From NCBI RefSeq assembly GCF_026212465.1, contig NC_080051.1:1761001-1825000 (forward strand): a DNA stretch of 64,000 nucleotides. Reading direction: 5' to 3'. Position 1 is the first letter of the stretch. Each line of letters starts with the position of its first letter. The stretch comes from Amaranthus tricolor (Eukaryota; Streptophyta; Magnoliopsida; Caryophyllales; Amaranthaceae). Shown here piece by piece: positions 53,248 to 64,000 of this stretch. The translations under genes were made by a program, and so were the position numbers. A model generated the notes under the pieces. The model was not told where the DNA came from and made no database searches. It saw only the letters and a list, made by a program, of their open reading frames with translations.

Positions 53248-56200
53248 GATCAATGATCAATGACGAATGAACGATGAAGAATGAACAAGGATCAATGATC
53301 AATGAAGAATGAACAAGGATCAATGATCAAAGAAGAATGAACGATGAAGAATGAACAAGGATCAATGATCAATGAAGAATGAACGATGAAGAATGAACAA
53401 GGATTAATGGTCAATGACGAATGAACGATGAAGAATGAACAAGGATCAACGATCAATGAAGAATGAACGATGAAGAATGAACAAGGATTAATGGTCAATG
53501 ACGAATGAACGATGAAGAATGAACAAGGATAAATGATCAATGACGAATGAACGATGAAGAATGAACAAGGATCAATGATCAATGACGAATGAACGATGAA
53601 GAATGAACAAGGATCAATGATCAATGAAGAATGAACAAGGATCAATGATCAAAGAAGAATGAACGATGAAGAATGAACAAGGATCAATGATCAATGAAGA
53701 ATGAACGATGAAGAATGAACAAGGATCAATGATCAATGAAGAATGAACGATGAAGAATGAACAAGGATCAATTCTCAATGAAGAATGAACGATGAAGAAT
53801 GAACAAGGAACAATGATCAATGAAGAATGAACGATGAAGAATGAACAAGGATTAATGGTCAATGACGAATGAACGATGAAGAATGAACAAGGATCAATGA
53901 TCAATGAAGAATGAACGATGAAGAATGAACAAGGATCAATGATCAATGGAGAATGAACGATGAAGAAAGAACAAGGATTAATGGTCAATGACGAATGAAC
54001 GATGAAGAATGAACAAGGATTAATGGTCAATGACGAAAGAACGATGAAGAATGAACAAGGATCAATGATCAATGAAGAATGAACGATGAAGAATGAACAA
54101 GGATTAATGGTCAATGACGAATGAACGATGAAGAATGAACAAGGATCAATGATCAATGAAGAATGAACAAGGATCAATGATCAAAGAAGAATGAACGATG
54201 AAGAATGAACAAGGATCAATGATCAATGAAGAATGAACGATGAAGAATGAACAAGGATTAATGGTCAATGACGAATGAACGATGAAGAATGAACAAGGAT
54301 CAATGATCAATGAAGAATGAACGATGAAGAATGAACAAGGATTAATGGTCAATGACGAATGAACGATGAAGAATGAACAAGGATAAATGATCAATGACGA
54401 ATGAACGATGAAGAATGAACAAGGATCAATGATCAATGACGAATGAACGATGAAGAATGAACAAGGATCAATGATCAATGAAGAATGAACAAGGATCAAT
54501 GATCAAAGAAGAATGAACGATGAAGAATGAACAAGGATCAATGATCAATGAATAATGAACGATGAAGAATGAACAAGGATCAATGATCAATGAAGAATGA
54601 ACGATGAAGAATGAACAAGGATCAATTCTCAATGAAGAATGAACGATAAAGAATGAACAAGGAACAATGATCAATGAAGAATGAACGATGAAGAATGAAC
54701 AAGGATTAATGGTCAATGACGAATGAACGATGAAGAATGAACAAGGATCAATGATCAATGAAGAATGAACGATGAAGAATGAACAAGGATCAATGATCAA
54801 TGGAGAATGAACGATGAAGAATGAACAAGGATTAATGGTCAATGACGAATGAACGATGAAGAATGAACAAGGATTAATGGTCAATGACGAAAGAACGATG
54901 AAGAATGAACAAGGATCAATGATCAATGAAGAATGAACGATGAAGAATGAACAAGGATTAATGGTCAATGACGAATGAACGATGAAGAATGAACAAGGAT
55001 CAATGATTAATGACGAATGAACGATGAAGAATGAACAAGGATCAATGATCAATGAAGATTGAACGATGAAGAATGAACAAGGAGTAATGGTCAATGACGA
55101 ATGAACGATGAAGAATGAACAAGGATCAATGATCAATGACGAATGAACGATGAAGAATTAACAAGGATCAATGATCAATGAAGAATGAACGATGAAGAAT
55201 GAACAAGGAGTAATGGTCAATGACGAATGAACGATGAAGAATGAACAAGGATCAATGATCAATGACGAATGAACGATGAAGAATGAACAAGGATCAATGA
55301 TCAATGACGAATGAACGATGAATAATGAACAAGGATTAACGGTCAATGAAGAATGAACGATGAAGAATAAACAAGGATTAATGGTCAATGACGAATGAAC
55401 GATGAAGAATGAACAAGGATCAATGATCAATGAAGAATGAACGATGAAGAATGAACAAGGATCAATGATCAATGAAGAATGAACAAGGATTAATGGTCAA
55501 TGACGAATGAACGATGAAGAATGAACAAGGATCATTGATCAATGAAGAATGAACGATGAAGAATGAACAAGGATTAATGGTCAATGACGAATGAACGATG
55601 AAGAATGAACAAGGATCAATGATCAATGAAGAATGAACGATGAAGAATGAACAAGGATTAATGGTCAATGACGAATAAACGATAAAGAATGAACAAGGAT
55701 CAATGATCAATGACGAATGAACGATGAAGAATGAACAAGGATCAATGATCAATGAAGAATGAACAAGGATCAATGATCAAAGAAGAATGAACGATGAAGA
55801 ATGAACAAGGATCAATGATCAATGAAGAATGAACGATGAAGAATGAACAAGGAGTAATGGTCAATGACGAATGAACGATGAAGAATGAACAAGGATCAAT
55901 GATCAATGACGAATGAACGATGAAGAATGAACAAGGATCAATGATCAATGAAGAATGAACAAGGATCAATGATCAATGACGAATGAACGATGAAGAATGA
56001 ACAAGAATCAATAATCAATGAAGAATGAACAAGGATCAATGATCAAAGAAGAATGAACGATGAAGAATGAACAAGGATCAATGATCAATGAAGAATGAAA
56101 GATGAAGAATGAACAAGGATTAATGGTCAATGACTAATGAACGATGAAGAATGAACAAGGATCAATGATCAATGAAGAATGAACGATGAAGAATGAACAA

Positions 56201-56453
56201 GGATTAATGGTCAATGACGAATGAACGATGAAGAATGAACAAGGATCAATGATCAATGACGAATGAACGATGAAGAATGAATAAGTATCAATGATCAATG
56301 ACGAATAAACGATGAAGAATGAACAAGGATCAATGATCAATGAAGAATGAACAAGGATCAATGATCAAAGAAGAATGAACGATGAAGAATGAACAAGGAT
56401 CAATGATCAATGAATATTGAACAAGGATCAATGATCAATGACGAATGAACGAT

Positions 56454-57740
56454 GAAGAATGAACAAGGATCAATGATCAATGAAGAATGAACAAGGATCA
56501 ATGATCAAAGAAGAATGAACGATGAAGAATGAACAAGGATCAATGATCAATGAAGAATGAACGACGAAGAATGAACAAGGATCAATGATCAATGAAGAAA
56601 GAACGATGAAGAATGAACAAGGATCAATTCTAAATGAAGAATGAACGATGAAGAATGAACAAGGAACAATGATCAATGAAGAATGAACAATGAAGAATGA
56701 ACAAGGATTAATGGTCAATGACGAATGAACGATGAAGAATGAACAAGGATCAATGATCAATGAAGAATGAACGATGAAGAATGAACAAGGATCAATGATC
56801 AAAGAAGAATGAACGATGAAGAATGAACAAGGATCAATGATCAATGAAGAATGAACGATGAAGAATGAACAAGGATCAATGATCAATGAAGAATGAACGA
56901 TGAAGAATGAACAAGGATCAATTCTCAATGAAGAATGAACGATGAAGAATGAACAAGGAACAATGATCAATGAAGAATGAACGATGAAGAATGAACAAGG
57001 ATTAATGGTCAATGACGAATGAACGATGAAGAATGAACAAGGATCAATGATCAATGAAGAATGAACGATGAAGAATGAACAAGGATCAATGATCAATGGA
57101 GAATGAACGATGAAGAATGAACAAGGATTAATGGTCAATGACGAATGAACGATGAAGAATGAACAAGGATTAATGGTCAATGACGAAAGAACGATGAAGA
57201 ATGAACAAGGATCAATGATCAATGAAGAATGAACGATGAAGAATGAACAAGGATTAATGGTCAATGACGAATGAACGATGAAGAATGAACAAGGATCAAT
57301 GATCGAACGATGAAGAATGAACAAGGATCAATGATCAATGAAGAATGAACGATGAAGAATGAACAAGGATTAATGGTCAATGAGGAATGAACGATGAAGA
57401 ATGAACAAGGATCAATGATCAATGACGAATGAACGATGAAAATGAATAAGGATCAATGATCAATGACGAATGAACGATGAAGAATGAACAAGGATCAATG
57501 ATCAATGAAGAATGAACAAGGATCAATGATCAAAGAAGAATGAACGATGAAGAATGAACAAGGATCAATGATCAATGAAGAATGAACGATAAAGAATGAA
57601 CAAGGAGTAATGGTCAATGACGAATGAACGATGAAGAATGAACAAGGATCAATGATCAATGACGAATGAACGATGAAGAATGAACAAGGATCAATGATCA
57701 ATGACGAATGAACGATGAAGAATGAACAAGAATCAATGAT
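56454..57740 (+). repeat. ~1.3 kb higher-order unit, copy 4
   Basis: Same ordered markers, 4,903 bp after copy 3, but the first marker reads GAATGAAC rather than GAATTAAC. It is preceded by the GAATATTGAAC form of the 28-bp unit, which is absent before copies 1-3. Confidence 0.85.
57290..57321 (+). repeat. 32-bp unit (copy 4)
   Basis: Same deletion junction, 4,903 bp after copy 3. The same displacement holds for surrounding markers over about 3.4 kb. Confidence 0.9.
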
Positions 57741-57989
57741 CAATGAAGAATGAACAAGGATCAATGATCAAAGAAGAATGAACGATGAAGAATGAACAAG
57801 GATAAATGATCAATGAAGAATGAACGATGAAGAATGAACAAGGATTAATGGTCAATGACGAATGAACGATGAAGAATGAACAAGGATCAATGATCAATGA
57901 AGAATGAACGATGAAGAATGAACAAGGATTAATGGTCAATGACGAATGAACGATGAAGAATGATCAAGGATCAATGATCAATGACGAAT

Positions 57990-60900
57990 GAACGATGAAG
58001 AATGAACAAGGATCAATGATCAATGACGAATGAACGATGAAGAATGAACAAGGATCAATGATCAATGAAGAATGAACAAGGATCAATGATCAAAGAAGAA
58101 TGAACGATGAAGAATGAACAAGGATCAATGATCAATGAATATTGAACAAGGATCAATGATCAATGACGAATGAACGATGAAGAATGAACAAGGATCAATG
58201 ATCAATGAAGAATGAACAAGGATCAATGATCAAAGAAGAATGAACGATGAAGAATGAACAAGGATCAATGATCAATGAAGAATGAACGATGAAGAATGAA
58301 CAAGGATTAATGGTCAATGACGAATGAACGATGAAGAATGAACAAGGATCAACGATCAATGAAGAATGAACGATGAAGAATGAACAAGGATTAATGGTCA
58401 ATGACGAATGAACGATGAAGAATGAACAAGGATAAATGATCAATGACGAATGAACGATGAAGAATGAACAAGGATCAATGATCAATGACGAATGAACGAT
58501 GAAGAATGAACAAGGATCAATGATAGATGAAGAATGAACAAGGATCAATGATCAAAGAAGAATGAACGATAAAGAATGAACAAGGATCAATGATCAATGA
58601 AGAATGAACGATGAAGAATGAACAAGGATCAATGATCAATGAAGAATGAACGATGAAGAATGAACAAGGATCAATTCTCAATGAAGAATGAACGATGAAG
58701 AATGAACAAGGAACAATGATCAATGAAGAATGAACGATGAAGAATGAACAAGGATTAATGGTCAATGACGAATGAACGATGAAGAATGAACAAGGATCAA
58801 TGATCAATGAAGAATGAACGATGAAGAATGAACAAGGATCAATGATCAATGGAGAATGAACGATGAAGAATGAACAAGGATTAATGGTCAATGACGAATG
58901 AACGATGAAGAATGAACAAGGATTAATGGTCAATGACGAAAGAACGATGAAGAATGAACAAGGATCAATGATCAATGAAGAATGAACGATGAAGAATGAA
59001 CAAGGATTAATGGTCAATGACGAATGAACGATGAAGAATGAACAAGGATCAATGATCAATGAAGAATGAACAAGGATCAATGATCAAAGAAGAATGAACG
59101 ATGAAGAATGAACAAGGATCAATGATCAATGAATAATGAACGATGAAGAATGAACAAGGATTAATGGTCAATGACGAATGAACGATGAAGAATGAACAAG
59201 GATCAATGATCAATGAAGAATGAACGATGAAGAATGAACAAGGATTAATGGTCAATGACGAATGAACGATGAAGAATGAACAAGGATAAATGATCAATGA
59301 CGAATGAACGATGAAGAATGAACAAGGATCAATGATCAATGACGAATGAACGATGAAGAATGAACAAGGATCAATGATCAATGAAGAATGAACAAGGATC
59401 AATGATCAAAGAAGAATGAACGATGAAGAATGAACAAGGATCAATGATCAATGAATAATGAACGATGAAGAATGAACAAGGATCAATGATCAATGAAGAA
59501 TGAACGATGAAGAATGAACAAGGATCAATTCTCAATGAAGAATGAACGATGAAGAATGAACAAGGAACAATGATCAATGAAGAATGAACGATGAAGAATG
59601 AACAAGGATTAATGGTCAATGACGAATGAACGATGAAGAATGAACAAGGATCAATGATCAATGAAGAATGAACGATGAAGAATGAACAAGGATCAATGAT
59701 CAATGGAGAATGAACGATGAAGAATGAACAAGGATTAATGGTCAATGACGAATGAACGATGAAGAATGAACAAGGATTAATGGTCAATGACGAAAGAACG
59801 ATGAAGAATGAACAAGGATCAATGATCAATGAAGAATGAACGATGAAGAATGAACAAGGATTAATGGTCAATGACGAATGAACGATGAAGAATGAACAAG
59901 GATCAATGATTAATGAAGAATGAACAAGGATCAATGATCAAAGAAGAATGAACGATGAAGAATGAACAAGGATCAATGATCAATGAATATTGAACAAGGA
60001 TCAATGATCAATGACGAATGAACGATGAAGAATGAACAAGGATCAATGATCAATGAAGAATGAACAAGGATCAATGATCAAAGAAGAATGAACGATGAAG
60101 AATGAACAAGGATCAATGATCAATGAAGAATGAACGATGAAGAATGAACAAGGATTAATGGTCAATGACGAATGAACGATGAAGAATGAACAAGGATCAA
60201 CGATCAATGAAGAATGAACGATGAAGAATGAACAAGGATTAATGGTCAATCACGAATGAACGATGAAGAATGAACAAGGATAAATGATCAATGACGAATG
60301 AACGATGAAGAATGAACAAGGATCAATGATCAATGACGAATGAACGATGAAGAATGAACAAGGATCAATGATAGATGAAGAATGAACAAGGTTCAATGAT
60401 CAAAGAAGAATGAACGATGAAGAATGAACAAGGATCAATGATCAATGAAGAATGAACGATGAAGAATGAACAAGGATCAATGATCAATGAAGAATGAACG
60501 ATGAAGAATGAACAAGGATCAATTCTCAATGAAGAATGAACGATGAAGAATGAACAAGGAACAATGATCAATGAAGAATGAACGATGAAGAATGAACAAG
60601 GATTAATGGTCAATGACGAATGAACGATGAAGAATGAACAAGGATCAATGATCAATGAAGAATGAACGATGAAGAATGAACAAGGATCAATGATCAATGG
60701 AGAATGAACGATGAAGAATGAACAAGGATTAATGGTCAATGACGAATGAACGATGAAGAATGAACAAGGATTAATGGTCAATGACGAAAGAACGATGAAG
60801 AATGAACAAGGATCAATGATCAATGAAGAATGAACAAGGATTAATGGTCAATGACGAATGAACGATGAAGAATGAACAAGGATCAATGATCAATGAAGAA

Positions 60901-61720
60901 TGAACAAGGATCAATGATCAAAGAAGAATGAACGATGAAGAATGAACAAGGATCAATGATCAATGAATAATGAACGATGAAGAATGAACAAGGATTAATG
61001 GTCAATGACGAATGAACGATGAAGAATGAACAAGGATCAATGATCAATGAAGAATGAACGATGAAGAATGAACAAGGATTAATGGTCAATGACGAATGAA
61101 CGATGAAGAATGAACAAGGATAAATGATCAATGACGAATGAACGATGAAGAATGAACAAGGATCAATGATCAATGACGAATGAACGATGAAGAATGAACA
61201 AGGATCAATGATCAATGAAGAATGAACAAGGATCAATGATCAAAGAAGAATGAACGATGAAGAATGAACAAGGATCAATGATCAATGAATAATGAACGAT
61301 GAAGAATGAACAAGGATCAATGATCAATGAAGAATGAACGATGAAGAATGAACAAGGATCAATTCTCAATGAAGAATGAACGATGAAGAATGAACAAGGA
61401 ACAATGATCAATGAAGAATGAACGATGAAGAATGAACAAGGATTAATGGTCAATGACGAATGAACGATGAAGAATGAACAAGGATCAATGATCAATGAAG
61501 AATGAACGATGAAGAATGAACAAGGATCAATGATCAATGGAGAATGAACGATGAAGAATGAACAAGGATTAATGGTCAATGACGAATGAACGATGAAGAA
61601 TGAACAAGGATTAATGGTCAATGACGAAAGAACGATGAAGAATGAACAAGGATCAATGATCAATGAAGAATGAACGATGAAGAATGAACAAGGATTAATG
61701 GTCAATGACGAATGAACGAT
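57990..61720 (+). repeat. 1,848-bp tandem duplication
   Basis: About 57,990-59,837 and 59,838-61,700 match at an offset of 1,848 bp (44 units). GAATATTGAAC (58,138/59,986), GGATCAACGATC (58,347/60,195) and GATAGATG (about 58,523/60,371) are shared. After about 60,830 the offset drops to 1,834 because the right copy lost 14 bp, turning a 42-bp unit into a 28-bp one. This dates that deletion after the duplication. Confidence 0.87.
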
Positions 61721-63605
61721 GAAGAATGAACAAGGATCAATGATTAATGACGAATGAACGATGAAGAATGAACAAGGATCAATGATCAATGAAGATTGAA
61801 CGATGAAGAATGAACAAGGAGTAATGGTCAATGACGAATGAACGATGAAGAATGAACAAGGATCAATGATCAATGACGAATGAACGATGAAGAATTAACA
61901 AGGATCAATGATCAATGAAGAATGAACGATGAAGAATGAACAAGGAGTAATGGTCAATGACGAATGAACGATGAAGAATGAACAAGGATCAATGATCAAT
62001 GACGAATGAACGATGAAGAATGAACAAGGATCAATGATCAATGACGAATGAACGATGAAGAATGAACAAGGATTAACGGTCAATGAAGAATGAACGATGA
62101 AGAATAAACAAGGATTAATGGTCAATGACGAATGAACGATGAAGAATGAACAAGGATCAATGATCAATGAAGAATGAACGATGAAGAATGAACAAGGATC
62201 AATGATCAATGAAGAATGAACAAGGATTAATGGTCAATGACGAATGAACGATGAAGAATGAACAAGGATCAATGATCAATGAAGAATGAACGATGAAGAA
62301 TGAACAAGGATTAATGGTCAATGACGAATGAACGATGAAGAATGAACAAGGATCAATGATCAATGAAGAATGAACGATGAAGAATGAACAAGGATTAATG
62401 GTCAATGACGAATAAACGATAAAGAATGAACAAGGATCAATGATCAATGACGAATGAACGATTAAAATGAACAAGGATCAATGATCAATGACGAATGAAC
62501 GATGAAGAATGAACAAGGATGAATGATCAATGAAGAATGAACAAGGATCAATGATCAAAGAAGAATGAACGATGAAGAATGAACAAGGATCAATGATCAA
62601 TGAAGAATGAACGATGAAGAATGAACAAGGAGTAATGGTCAATGACGAATGAACGATGAAGAATGAACAAGGATCAATGATCAATGACGAATGAACGATG
62701 AAGAATGAACAAGGATCAATGATCAATGAAGAATGAACAAGGATCAATGATCAATGACGAATGAACGATGAAGAATGAACAAGAATCAATAATCAATGAA
62801 GAATGAACAAGGATCAATGATCAAAGAAGAATGAACGATGAAGAATGAACAAGGATCAATGATCAATGAAGAATGAAAGATGAAGAATGAACAAGGATTA
62901 ATGGTCAATGACGAATGAACGATGAAGAATGAACAAGGATCAATGATCAATGAAGAATGAACGATGAAGAATGAACAAGGATTAATGGTCAATGACGAAT
63001 GAACGATGAAGAATGAACAAGGATCAATGATCAATGACGAATGAACGATGAAGAATGAATAAGTATCAATGATCAATGACGAATAAACGATGAAGAATGA
63101 ACAAGGATCAATGATCAATGAAGAATGAACAAGGATCAATGATCAAAGAAGAATGAACGATGAAGAATGAACAAGGATCAATGATCAATGAATATTGAAC
63201 AAGGATCAATGATCAATGACGAATGAACGATGAAGAATGAACAAGGATCAATGATCAATGAAGAATGAACAAGGATCAATGATCAAAGAAGAATGAACGA
63301 TGAAGAATGAACAAGGATCAATGATCAATGAAGAATGAACGACGAAGAATGAACAAGGATCAATGATCAATGAAGAAAGAACGATGAAGAATGAACAAGG
63401 ATCAATTCTAAATGAAGAATGAACGATGAAGAATGAACAAGGAACAATGATCAATGAAGAATGAACAATGAAGAATGAACAAGGATTAATGGTCAATGAC
63501 GAATGAACGATGAAGAATGAACAAGGATCAATGATCAATGAAGAATGAACGATGAAGAATGAACAAGGATCAATGATCAAAGAAGAATGAACGATGAAGA
63601 ATGAA

Positions 63606-63661
63606 CAAGGATCAATGATCAATGAAGAATGAACGATGAAGAATGAACGATGAAGAATGAA
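63606..63661 (+). repeat. 56-bp unit (H5-H6 duplicated)
   Basis: This unit holds eight heptamers: after H4 the pair CGATGAA GAATGAA occurs twice. It is the +14 counterpart of the common 28-bp (-14) unit and the only one I found. Other copies of the same higher-order block (around 46.9, 49.5, 51.6 and 56.5 kb) have ordinary units at the matching place, so the gain is recent. Confidence 0.9.
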
Positions 63662-64000
63662 CAAGGATCAATGATCAATGAAGAATGAACGATGAAGAAT
63701 GAACAAGGATCAATTCTCAATGAAGAATGAACGATGAAGAATGAACAAGGAACAATGATCAATGAAGAATGAACGATGAAGAATGAACAAGGATTAATGG
63801 TCAATGACGAATGAACGATGAAGAATGAACAAGGATCAATGATCAATGAAGAATGAACGATGAAGAATGAACAAGGATCAATGATCAATGGAGAATGAAC
63901 GATGAAGAATGAACAAGGATTAATGGTCAATGACGAATGAACGATGAAGAATGAACAAGGATTAATGGTCAATGATGAAAGAACGATGAAGAATGAACAA

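Larger units (their letters stand above)
51525..59900 (+). repeat. ~3.4 kb segment repeated at an offset of 4,903 bp
   Basis: About 51,525-55,000 matches 56,428-59,900. Shared markers include the 32-bp unit (52,387/57,290), GATGAAAATG (52,532/57,435), GAATGATCAAGG (about 53,055/57,958), GAATATTGAAC (about 53,235/58,138) and GGATCAACGATC (about 53,444/58,347). Private changes such as GATAGATG (58,523) show some divergence. Confidence 0.87.
1..64000 (+). repeat. 42-bp satellite/minisatellite array, uninterrupted
   Basis: The same 42-bp unit repeats head to tail from the first to the last base, always in one orientation, with no unique interruption longer than a few bases. The unit reads as six heptamers (CAAGGAT, CAATGAT, CAATGAA, GAATGAA, CGATGAA, GAATGAA). 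Adjacent units differ mainly at a few fixed diagnostic positions, so the array is homogenised but structured. All three + frames and two of the three minus frames of the consensus contain TGA stops; only one minus frame is open. No flanking sequence is present, so true array size and chromosomal context are unknown. Such arrays in eukaryotes usually lie in heterochromatin (centromeric, subtelomeric or knob); that placement is inference. No stretch of 300 bases in the window holds anything else that I can recognise. Confidence 0.98.
53240..64000 (+). repeat. ~6.75 kb tandem block duplication, truncated by the window end
   Basis: Sequence from about 53.24 kb reappears from about 59.99 kb to the window end. 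The offset is 6,751, then 6,737 after the 14-bp loss near 60,830, then 6,778 after a net +41 bp change around 62.4-62.5 kb. Markers include GATCAATGAAGATTGAAC (about 55,052/61,789), GGATTAACGGTC (about 55,334/62,071), CAAGAATCAATAATC (56,002/62,780) and AATAAGTATCAATG (about 56,281/63,059). The stepwise offsets record indels gained after the duplication. Confidence 0.87.

Noticed and set aside
1..64000. CRISPR array
   Set aside because: There are no unique spacers; repeats are directly adjacent and vary at fixed positions.
1..64000. Telomeric heptamer repeat (plant-type TTTAGGG)
   Set aside because: The heptamers are CAATGAA-like and no TTTAGGG/CCCTAAA run occurs on either strand.
1..64000. 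Human satellite II/III (CATTC pentamer) DNA
   Set aside because: The minus strand contains CATTC, but the period is 7 and 42, not 5, and the pentamer does not repeat in phase.
1..64000. Bacterial or cyanobacterial heptamer STRR, or plasmid iterons
   Set aside because: Those arrays are known to be short and lie between genes. A 64 kb array with nested higher-order duplications and no gene does not fit, although the sequence alone cannot exclude an unusual prokaryote.
1..64000. Transposons, LTRs, tRNA or rRNA genes within the array
   Set aside because: Reading the full window, I found no stretch that departs from the repeat for more than a few bases, so there is no room for such elements.

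Overview
The whole 64 kb window is one uninterrupted tandem-repeat array that runs off both ends. I see no gene, RNA gene, transposon, CRISPR array or unique spacer sequence in it. The basic unit is 42 bp, or about 1,500 units in the window. Each unit is six degenerate heptamers: H1 CAAGGAT, H2 CAATGAT, H3 CAATGAA, H4 GAATGAA, H5 CGATGAA, H6 GAATGAA. Counted on this consensus, the + strand is A 21, G 10, T 7, C 4, which is 33% GC and 74% purine.

Units fall into a few diagnostic classes. The main ones are A (GGATCAATGATC) and B (GGATTAATGGTC...GACG); minor classes begin GGAGTAATGG, GGAACAATGATC, GGATCAATTCTC, GGATCAATGCTC or GGATCAATGATAAATG. Length variants change mostly by two heptamers: 28 bp (-14), 56 bp (+14), a second kind of 28-bp unit, and a 32-bp unit that breaks the heptamer register. 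Above the unit level lie nested tandem segmental duplications, with periods I measured at 503, 854, 952, 1,260, 1,330, 1,848, 3,317, 5,291 and about 6,000 and 6,750 bp, plus a dispersed ~1.3 kb higher-order unit.

Layout: (i) 1-18 kb is almost pure 42-bp units with rare 28-bp clusters, a 1,260-bp tandem duplication and a ~6 kb block duplication. (ii) 18-22 kb is a transition zone with 952-bp and 854-bp tandem duplications. (iii) 22-45 kb has 28-bp units every few hundred bases, with 3,317-bp and 5,291-bp duplications. (iv) 45-64 kb is dominated by a ~1.3 kb higher-order unit carrying the 32-bp deletion unit, plus duplications of 1.8-6.8 kb. Marker variants are zone-specific.

Because 42 is divisible by three and one minus-strand frame of the unit lacks a stop, that strand shows long apparent reading frames, the longest 1,286 codons. 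They encode only a 14-residue repeat (CSFFIVHSSLIIDP), have no consensus ATG start, and are closed by every 28-bp unit. I treat them as artefacts of the repeat.

Size, homogeneity and hierarchical structure suggest eukaryotic satellite or heterochromatic DNA from a long-read assembly. I cannot name the organism from the sequence, and a repeat-rich prokaryotic or symbiont genome is not formally excluded.
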